A stretch of DNA of 15,594 nt from JBAVQS01 sp049694275 (GTDB taxonomy: Bacteria; Chloroflexota; Anaerolineae; UBA4142; SHND01): NCBI GenBank assembly GCA_049694275.1, contig JBAVQS010000062.1, forward strand, positions 1-15,594, given 5' to 3'. The translations under genes and the position numbers were made by a program. The notes under the pieces are model-generated. The model saw only the letters and a list, made by a program, of their open reading frames with translations. It did no database searches and had not been told where the DNA came from. The number at the start of each line of letters is the position of its first letter. The stretch's first letter is position 1. This document shows positions 6,888 through 12,384 of the stretch, in pieces.

Positions 6888-8278
6888 TGGGAATCCTCCT
6901 GTGCGGACTTTAATGGGCAGACGTTGCCAAAATTGGCGCGAGCCCGAATCCCTTTACATTGCGGGTTGTTCCAGATCTTGCCCCAGCGAGTTGTGAGAAT
7001 ATTCCCCAGGCCCTGGTCGTTCAGCCAGCTCTGACAGGGAACCACCGTGCCGTTAGGAGCAACCGCCATGTTAGTGAGGCAGGCCCCGCAAAGGGTTGGT
7101 TGAAGGTCCAACGATGCAAGTTGCTCATCGGAAAGCCACCCGGGCGAAGTAAATATCAGCTCCATCCCATTGGCGTCGGAGTAATCCTTCGCCGGCTTTA
7201 AGACGGAATACAGTTCCTCACTTGTTAGGGTCTCCTTGCTTCCCATGGCTTTTTCCGCCGCACCTGCGACGATGAGCCCGCTGCTACTGACGTAGATAAT
7301 CCCCAGGCCGTGCAGAAATTCAAGCGTTGCCGGGTAAGCCTGGTAATTGAGCCGACAAAGTGGAGTATTGATCGAAACATTCAGTCCGGCGGAAATTGCA
7401 TTTTTGATACCCTCGACCGTTCGCTCCCAGGCGCCGGAAACACCCACGAGCGCATCATGATCTTGAGGTTCGTGGCTGTACAGCGTGACTTGGACGCCAT
7501 CCAGCGAAGCCTCGTAGAGAGACTTGGACAGCCCCGGCGTCATCGTGACTCCCGAAGTGTTTAGGCGGGTGACAAAGCGCTCGGCGTGGCGAACAAGTTC
7601 CGCAAGGTCTTTCCTGGTCGTGGGCTCGCCTCCGGTGAACGTCAACTGAGTTACCCGAGCCTCGTTCCAAAGTATGTCAATTGTCCGTTTCCACTCGTCG
7701 GTCGAGAGAGGTTTGGTCACCGACATTTGGCGCTGCCCTTTGGCGTAGCAAATCCCGCAATGAAGCGGGCAGCCCCACCGACTGTCGATTTCCATCGGTG
7801 CGATAATCAGGTCCATGCGATGCGGGCCTGGCATGTGAGGAGCGTACTGGTCCATTGGCAGCGTCCGCTGAAATTTATTTTCTGCTTTCTCTCCCTTGGC
7901 AATCTGGATGAAGGCATTGACCATGTCCACCAGATCATCCTCAAATCGTTGCTCCGCAACTTCGGGGTAGAACCGTTTTATCCTACCCTTGACCGCGCCA
8001 AGAATTTGAAGGGTCTCCTCTTCGGAAATTGGCTTGCCATGGCGGGCCTGTTTGGTCAGCTCCTCCATAAAAACGCGTAGCAAGCGCGCTTCATGAGAAG
8101 TGAGAGGGATCACATACCAGCCGTTAAGAATTGCCAATGAAGGCTGATTCTTAGCTGACGGTTTCGGCGGGACGAGATGAATTCGGACGGCGTCCGGTCC
8201 GTTGGGGTTGAGCGTGACATGCGCCACACCCGCCCGCCAATCGTCCATTCGTCGGGCCGCCAAGGACTGAAGACTCAT
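6884..8278 (-). CDS. Radical SAM enzyme with SPASM-like C-terminal domain (putative maturase)
   Basis: 464 aa from ATG 8278, with AAGGAG seven bases upstream. The frame stays open further upstream, but nothing there looks conserved. Residues 1-150 are an N-terminal region of unknown fold. The radical SAM core starts near 155: RWGCPLHCGICYAKG gives C170, C174, C177 (CxxxCxxC, 4Fe-4S and SAM binding), GGEPTTRKDL at 216-225 is the SAM-amino-group motif, and NTSGVT, VQVTLYS and SINTPLCRLN are the following strands. Residues 397-454 hold C397xxC400, C415 (PNGTVVPCQSW), LGNI, C441 and C454. This is the pattern of a SPASM or twitch domain binding an auxiliary Fe-S cluster, though the final cysteine cluster is short. 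Such enzymes mature peptides or proteins (sactipeptides, AnSME, PqqE). The TGA overlaps the start of the Cys-rich-tailed protein, so that protein is the obvious substrate candidate. Queuosine-related roles (QueL-like) are considered less likely because of the SPASM cysteines. Confidence 0.85.
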   Translation of the reverse strand: MSLQSLAARRMDDWRAGVAHVTLNPNGPDAVRIHLVPPKPSAKNQPSLAILNGWYVIPLTSHEARLLRVFMEELTKQARHGKPISEEETLQILGAVKGRIKRFYPEVAEQRFEDDLVDMVNAFIQIAKGEKAENKFQRTLPMDQYAPHMPGPHRMDLIIAPMEIDSRWGCPLHCGICYAKGQRQMSVTKPLSTDEWKRTIDILWNEARVTQLTFTGGEPTTRKDLAELVRHAERFVTRLNTSGVTMTPGLSKSLYEASLDGVQVTLYSHEPQDHDALVGVSGAWERTVEGIKNAISAGLNVSINTPLCRLNYQAYPATLEFLHGLGIIYVSSSGLIVAGAAEKAMGSKETLTSEELYSVLKPAKDYSDANGMELIFTSPGWLSDEQLASLDLQPTLCGACLTNMAVAPNGTVVPCQSWLNDQGLGNILTTRWGKIWNNPQCKGIRARANFGNVCPLKSAQEDSQ

Positions 8279-8321
8279 CGCAATCTCCTTCGCACAATGC
8301 AACGTCAATGAGATAGTGTGA

Positions 8322-8350
8322 ATTCTATCACGCAAGCCCACAAACACCAA
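8322..8350 (-). promoter_or_regulatory. Weak sigma-70-like promoter close to the radical SAM gene
   Basis: On the minus strand TTGGTG (8345-8350), a 17-base spacer, and TAGAAT (8322-8327). The -10 is 5/6 to consensus and the -35 is 3/6. GATAG and CTATC, eight bases apart at 8313-8330, form a short inverted repeat over the -10 that could be an operator, though five-base arms may be chance. Confidence 0.33.
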
Positions 8351-8683
8351 TAGGCAAGCGTAGGGCTTTGCATCACAGATTTGTTCAGATTCTTCCTTGG
8401 CTGATGGGCGCGATCGAGCAGGATAACCAAGGGGAGTAGCGCAATCCATCTGCGCCAGGGCGGCGCCGCATCCCATTGTGGGGGTGTCAGTTGGGCGAGC
8501 GCCTGTGCCCAGAGCCGGTGCGCCACACCAGCCGTAAATGGTCTTCCGACTGTTCGCAATACCGATGGCGCGAACGGCCCAGGGAGAATATACTCCACTC
8601 GTCAGCCGTTCGCATCGGCTGGACATGCGCCCGGATGTTAGCAGCATCGCGGGCGCGTTCGCTTAGAATACCTGTTCATTTCT

Positions 8684-8711
8684 ATTATACTTCAGAATCG
8701 CGCATGGGCAA
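8684..8711 (-). promoter_or_regulatory. Sigma-70-like promoter, candidate start of the radical SAM operon transcript
   Basis: On the minus strand TTGCCC (8706-8711), a 16-base spacer, and a perfect TATAAT (8684-8689) in an AT-rich patch. Transcription would begin near 8677 and leave a leader of about 400 bases before the radical SAM ATG. Confidence 0.45.
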
Positions 8712-8803
8712 TCCCCGCCGCCGATAGGTCCGTGCAAGAGTTCCGCCGCTTTGCGCTTGGCTTGCGCCCTCGCCCACCAACGTGCCACTCCCTCACTCAA
8801 AGC

Positions 8804-8825
8804 AAAAGCGGCTCTTACGAGCCGC
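8804..8825 (-). terminator. Rho-independent terminator for the transporter gene
   Basis: GCGGCTC at 8808-8814 and GAGCCGC at 8819-8825 form a perfect seven-pair GC-rich stem with a four-base loop. On the minus strand it is followed by TTTT (8807-8804) and another T-rich stretch. It lies about 95 bases past the transporter stop and would insulate the radical SAM operon. The 90 bases between stop and stem hold nothing I recognise. Confidence 0.75.
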
Positions 8826-8919
8826 CGCTACCCCGCATGGATAATTCTGCAACACTCTCCTCTCGGGAATTGCTCTCTCTAATTGTCAACGATTGTCCGG
8901 CGTCTGTAGGAGACGTGCA

Positions 8920-9828
8920 TCAGGACGCGGCCCGGTCGTGGCTGGCGTTGACGACCAGGATACCGATTACGACGAGCAGGCCGCCGACGATCTGCGCCGG
9001 CGTTAACCTTTCGCCGAGCAACGGGACCGCGAGAATTGCGGTAACCACCGGCTGGCCGACCATCGTCGGCGAGACGATCGACGCCGGGAGGTGGCCGAGC
9101 GCATAGTTGATGGCGAGATAGCCGCCGACCTGCGTCAAGAGTGCGAGCGCCAGCATATTCCAATAAGCCGCGGCCGGATATCCCCACAACGGCTGCTTGA
9201 GGATGAGGCTGACGGCCAGCAGTACCACCGCGCTGGTTATGACCGAAATCCACGAAGCAACCAGCGTGCTGAGCCGGCCGCGGGCGCGTTGTGCGGCAAG
9301 AAAGAAACCTCCGTAGCAAACCCCTGCGCCGGCGGCCAGCAGGTCGCCAAACCCGAGGAGCGGATGCTGCAGAAAATCACTCCCGACCATTGCCGCCGCG
9401 CCGGTGAGAGTGACCAGCAGGCCAATCCAAAAGAGGCGCCCCAGCCGCTGCTTGAAGAGCACGAGCGCGCCGAGCGCGACCCACAACGGCGAGGTATTCC
9501 CCAGAAAGGTTGAGGTCGTCGCCGTCGAGACGAGCACCGCCGTATTCCAGAGCCCAATGTCCCCCGCAAAAAAGAGCCCGCCGAGCGCCGCCATGCCGAA
9601 ATAAAACAGGGGGGCTCGCGCCTGCGTGCGCATCTGCATGCCAAACGGAATGACCAGGACCGCGGCGGCAATCGTCATACGATAAAATCCGGTCACGGTG
9701 CCGGGCGCATTCGCCCATTTGACGAACATTGCGGACATGCCCAGCCCCAGAATGCCATAGCCCAACGCCAGGTACGGAAACACGCGCTGCCACTGCCCTG
9801 TCGTCGCCGCCTGTTTTTCCAATTCCAT
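8920..9828 (-). CDS. EamA/DMT-family transporter (intact copy)
   Basis: 302 aa from ATG 9828. AGGGAG abuts this ATG with no spacer, so TTG 9822 (six bases from the same motif) may be the true start; the difference is two residues. The protein has about ten hydrophobic helices in two EamA repeats: the first ends near FKQRLGRLFWIGLLVTLTGAAAM, the second with LLGERLTPAQIVGGLLVVIGILVV. These ends match the conserved E-x-[LI]-[ST]-x-x-[QE]-x-x-G-x-x-[LI]-[IV]-x-x-G motif of drug/metabolite transporters. The substrate cannot be read from the sequence. Its promoter overlaps that of tgt and a damaged copy lies directly beside qng1, so import of queuine or a related nucleoside is a reasonable but untested idea. 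It is followed by a clear terminator. Confidence 0.88.
   Translation of the reverse strand: MELEKQAATTGQWQRVFPYLALGYGILGLGMSAMFVKWANAPGTVTGFYRMTIAAAVLVIPFGMQMRTQARAPLFYFGMAALGGLFFAGDIGLWNTAVLVSTATTSTFLGNTSPLWVALGALVLFKQRLGRLFWIGLLVTLTGAAAMVGSDFLQHPLLGFGDLLAAGAGVCYGGFFLAAQRARGRLSTLVASWISVITSAVVLLAVSLILKQPLWGYPAAAYWNMLALALLTQVGGYLAINYALGHLPASIVSPTMVGQPVVTAILAVPLLGERLTPAQIVGGLLVVIGILVVNASHDRAAS
8923..9720. repeat. Right long direct repeat (intact transporter copy), partner of 3791-4422
   Basis: About 96% identical to 3791-4422 (25 mismatches in 632 aligned bases), with 166 extra bases at 9266-9431. The similarity begins just after the transporter stop and ends inside its fifth-percentile N-terminal part, near codon 36. 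Confidence 0.9.
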
Positions 9829-9840
9829 CTCCCTTCGCTT

Positions 9841-9869
9841 TTGACAGTTTGTCTCTAGCTGGCTATTAT
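9841..9869 (+). promoter_or_regulatory. Sigma-70 promoter of tgt
   Basis: TTGACA (9841-9846), a 17-base spacer, and TATTAT (9864-9869): a perfect -35 and a 5/6 -10. Transcription should start near 9876, which excludes TTG 9871 as the tgt start and supports TTG 9916. Confidence 0.72.
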
Positions 9870-9893
9870 CTTGATTCGACCTTTTCTGTGCAA
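9865..9893 (-). promoter_or_regulatory. Divergent promoter of the transporter gene, sharing the tgt -10 region
   Basis: On the minus strand TTGCAC (9888-9893), a 17-base spacer, and GATAAT (9865-9870). The -10 occupies almost the same base pairs as the tgt -10 at 9864-9869. Confidence 0.5.
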
Positions 9894-9915
9894 ATACTTT
9901 GATTCGAGGTTTGTC

Positions 9916-11121
9916 TTGTCCGATTCACTCACATTCGAGATTACCGCGCGCAAACCCGGCTCGCGCGCCCGCGCCGGCGTCATCCATACCGCGCACGGCG
10001 ATATTCACACGCCGGCGTTCATGCCGGTTGCCACGCAGGCAACGGTCAAGGGTCTGACGCCTCAGGACCTGCTGGCGCTCGACGTGGAGCTTATCATCGC
10101 CAACACCTATCACCTCGCTCTGCGTCCCGGCGCCGAACAGATCGCCCAACTGGGCGGGCTGCACGCCTTTATGAACTGGCCCCGCGTGATTTCCACCGAC
10201 AGCGGCGGGTTCCAGGTCTTTTCGCTCGGCGCAGCCATTCGCGACGGCGTGGGCAAGATCGCCGACATTTTTCCGGACGAGGACGCCGGCTCATACCGGA
10301 GCAAAGAGGGCGCGGCGCGCAAGCCGTTGTGCAAAATCGACGACGACGGCGTGACCTTTAACTCGCACCTCGACGGCTCGCTCGTCCGGCTAACCCCCGA
10401 GCGCTCGATGGAGATTCAGCACCTGCTCGGCGCAGATTTCATGCTGGCGTTCGACGAGTGCACCTCGCCGCTCGATTCCTATGAATACACGCGCGAGGCG
10501 CTGGAACGGACCCATGCCTGGGCCGGCCGCTGTCTCATGCAGCACGCCCAAACGCGCCGGCCCTACCAATCCCTCTTTGGTATCGTGCAGGGGGGCGCAT
10601 ACCGAGACCTGCGCGAGGCGTCGGCGGCCTTTATCGGCAACCTGCCGTTCGACGCCATCGCCATCGGCGGGTCGCTCGGCCGCTCCAAAGAGGATATGCA
10701 CACGATCCTCGATTGGACGATTCCCCTCTTGCCAGATCACAAGCCGCGCCACCTGCTGGGAATCGGCGAGCTGGAGGATATTGTCGCGTGCGTGGACCGG
10801 GGGATTGACCTGTTCGACTGCGCCGCGCCGACGCGGTGGGCGCGGAACGGAGCGCTCCTCGTCGCGGCCGAGGTCGCCCAGGCGGAAGGAATGGCGCAGC
10901 AGCGCCTCATTATCGGGAATGCGCGTTTCGCGCTCGACACTGCCCCTATCGACCCCACCTGCGAGTGCCCGACGTGCCGCAGTCATTCCCGTGCCTACCT
11001 GCACCACCTCCACCGCGCCCGCGAGCTCTCGTACTATCGCCTGGCGACGATTCACAATCTCCATTTCATGATGCGGTTTATGCAGAAGGTGCGAGAGGGA
11101 ATTGTGGGAACAGGAAAGTAA
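9916..11121 (+). CDS. tgt: tRNA-guanine transglycosylase, with queuine-type active-site signature
   Basis: 401 aa from TTG 9916, with GAGG at 9906-9909. It exchanges guanine-34 in GUN-anticodon tRNAs for a queuosine precursor or queuine. Family residues: D95 in STDSGGFQVF, FDECT (180-184), GIVQGG (222-227), nucleophile D301 in GIDLFDC, and the zinc ligands C349, C351, C354 (CECPTC) and H380 (TIHNLH). Two features differ from E. coli or Zymomonas enzymes. First, the substrate loop reads AIGGSLGRS (249-257), placing Gly where Zymomonas has Val233. Gly at this site is the eukaryotic queuine-type state, and as I remember it the Chlamydia queuine-using TGT has the same GGSLGR. Second, about 31 extra residues lie between FSLG (102-105) and GVTF (145-148), a place where the Chlamydia enzyme is also extended. 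Cys158 of the preQ1-type pocket is kept (C182). Substrate preference is inference. Confidence 0.95.
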   Translation: MSDSLTFEITARKPGSRARAGVIHTAHGDIHTPAFMPVATQATVKGLTPQDLLALDVELIIANTYHLALRPGAEQIAQLGGLHAFMNWPRVISTDSGGFQVFSLGAAIRDGVGKIADIFPDEDAGSYRSKEGAARKPLCKIDDDGVTFNSHLDGSLVRLTPERSMEIQHLLGADFMLAFDECTSPLDSYEYTREALERTHAWAGRCLMQHAQTRRPYQSLFGIVQGGAYRDLREASAAFIGNLPFDAIAIGGSLGRSKEDMHTILDWTIPLLPDHKPRHLLGIGELEDIVACVDRGIDLFDCAAPTRWARNGALLVAAEVAQAEGMAQQRLIIGNARFALDTAPIDPTCECPTCRSHSRAYLHHLHRARELSYYRLATIHNLHFMMRFMQKVREGIVGTGK

Positions 11122-11190
11122 ACAGGTAGACACGCACCATCTGTTCCCCTGTTTACGTGTTTACGTGTTTCCCTGTCTACTTGTTTCCCT
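11104..11190. repeat. Array of 8-bp repeats forming an inverted pair between converging genes
   Basis: Six tandem 8-base units run from 11143 to 11190: GTTCCCCT, GTTTACGT, GTTTACGT, GTTTCCCT, GTCTACTT, GTTTCCCT. Related units in the opposite orientation (GTGGGAAC, AGGTAGAC and similar) occupy 11104-11131. Exact pairings include GTAAACAGG (11118-11126) with CCTGTTTAC (11148-11156) and GGGAACAG (11106-11113) with CTGTTCCC (11141-11148). The array contains the tgt stop and encodes the last nine codons of the MFS gene. The hairpin could act as a two-way terminator. Confidence 0.7.
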
Positions 11191-12384
11191 GTGACTCCGG
11201 TTCACGAACATGAGCAAGAGGAATGCGAGCCCGGTAAAAAGCGCCGAGCCGAGAAACACCTGACGAATTTCGGTGGTTACGAGGGCCGACAGCGAGGGAG
11301 CAAAGAGGATGGCGGCGTTGAGCGGCATATAGATCATACTCATGACCGAGCCGCGCTTGTCCGCCGGCGTTTCGAGCCCGACGGTGGCAAAGGTGAGGCT
11401 GTTGATCGCCGGGCTCACCCCGTAGAGCAAAAAGAGCACGATGGTGAACCGGACGAGGTCATCCGCCCAGTACAGAGGAATAAACAGGAGCGACGTCAGG
11501 AGCGTGACCCACGGTAGCAGGTAGCGGTGGCCGATCCGATCCGCGGCCAGGCCCCAGAGCGGCGTCGCAAAGAACGTCGCAATCCCCGCAATTCCAAACA
11601 CCAATCCAACCGTCTGCCCCGCGTCGCCGCCCGCAAGCTCGGCAATGCGGATGGGGACCGTGGGAAAGGAAAAGAAATAGCCAAACTGCGTGATAAACGA
11701 AAAGGCAAAGAGGGAGACAACCACCGGCGTGGTAAAGACGGCCCCCAGCGCAGTCCGCAGCATCCGCCCGATCGGATAGGTTGCGCCGGGGGTAAAGGTC
11801 TCGTGATAGATAATAAAGAGCGTCAGGGCCAGGAGACCGATGAGGGTGGCGTCGAGTCCAAAGAGGAGATGTACGTCGAAACGCGAGACGATGAATCCGC
11901 CCAACAGCGAGCCCAGGACCACGCCGACCGGGGTCGAGCCGGTAACCAGGCCGATGGCAAACCCGACGCGCGCACGCGGCGCGGTATCGGTCAGGGTGGC
12001 AAACATCAAGCCGGTATTGCCGAGCGCCAACCCCGTCATCATGCGCCCGAGCAAAAACACCCAGACATTGTTTGAAAACGCCATCAACATGACGGCGACC
12101 GCCTCAATGGCGAACGAGCGAATAATGAGCAACTTGCGTCCGTGGCGGTCGGCGAGCACCCCCCAGAACGGCACGAACCAGAAACCGAGCGCGATGCCGG
12201 CCGAGGCCAGGATATTCGTCCAGAGCTTGACCCCCGCCTCATCGTAACCGATGTTTCGCAAAAAGAGCGGGGTAAACTGCGAGAGGTTGGAATAGAGCAC
12301 GATCTCGAGCAGGTTGGCGGATGCAAACAGCGCGGTGAGCAGCTTCCAGGACTGGCGGGGGTGGGTGATTGGGGCCGCGGTCAA
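11161..12384 (-). CDS. Major facilitator superfamily transporter, 12 TM
   Basis: 407 aa from TTG 12384, which overlaps the ETF stop codon (TTGA), with GGGAG upstream. About twelve hydrophobic helices are visible. Motif A after helix 2 reads GVLADRHGRKLL (75-86), and its second-half counterpart is GLAADRIGHRYLL. Helix 4-5 has GRMMTGLALGNTGLMF and helix 5 has GSTPVGVVLGSLLGG, in keeping with DHA1-type proton antiporters. Substrate unknown. It is the last gene of a tight minus-strand operon. Its final residues (ETSRQGNT) are written by the 8-bp repeat array, so the natural C-terminus has probably been extended or replaced by repeat sequence. Confidence 0.9.
   Translation of the reverse strand: MTAAPITHPRQSWKLLTALFASANLLEIVLYSNLSQFTPLFLRNIGYDEAGVKLWTNILASAGIALGFWFVPFWGVLADRHGRKLLIIRSFAIEAVAVMLMAFSNNVWVFLLGRMMTGLALGNTGLMFATLTDTAPRARVGFAIGLVTGSTPVGVVLGSLLGGFIVSRFDVHLLFGLDATLIGLLALTLFIIYHETFTPGATYPIGRMLRTALGAVFTTPVVVSLFAFSFITQFGYFFSFPTVPIRIAELAGGDAGQTVGLVFGIAGIATFFATPLWGLAADRIGHRYLLPWVTLLTSLLFIPLYWADDLVRFTIVLFLLYGVSPAINSLTFATVGLETPADKRGSVMSMIYMPLNAAILFAPSLSALVTTEIRQVFLGSALFTGLAFLLLMFVNRSHRETSRQGNT

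Larger units (their letters stand above)
8279..8800. other. Intergenic region upstream of the radical SAM operon; no confident gene
   Basis: About 520 bases between the radical SAM start and the transporter terminator. Two minus-strand promoter-like sequences are present (8684-8711 and 8322-8350). A minus-strand frame of 97 codons (8305-8598, GTG start) and an in-frame upstream extension of the radical SAM gene are open, but neither product shows a recognisable domain. I see no tRNA, riboswitch or insertion-sequence ends. Confidence 0.5.

Noticed and set aside
6884..8278. The radical SAM enzyme as a queuine-releasing lyase (QueL-like) belonging to the queuosine salvage set
   Set aside because: It has SPASM-like auxiliary cysteines, is coupled to the Cys-tailed membrane protein, and lies in the inserted cassette instead of the qng1-eamA-tgt backbone; not excluded without a tree.
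8305..8598. A 97-codon minus-strand frame upstream of the radical SAM gene as a small protein or precursor
   Set aside because: GTG start without a clear ribosome site, no signal peptide or domain, and little sign of coding bias; kept only as part of the intergenic description.
8279..8647. An in-frame 123-codon N-terminal extension of the radical SAM protein
   Set aside because: ATG 8278 has a well-spaced AAGGAG, the upstream sequence shows no conserved domain, and a promoter-like sequence lies inside it.
9871..9915. TTG 9871 as the tgt start
   Set aside because: It lies at or before the predicted transcription start and adds residues absent from the family; TTG 9916 has GAGG six bases upstream.
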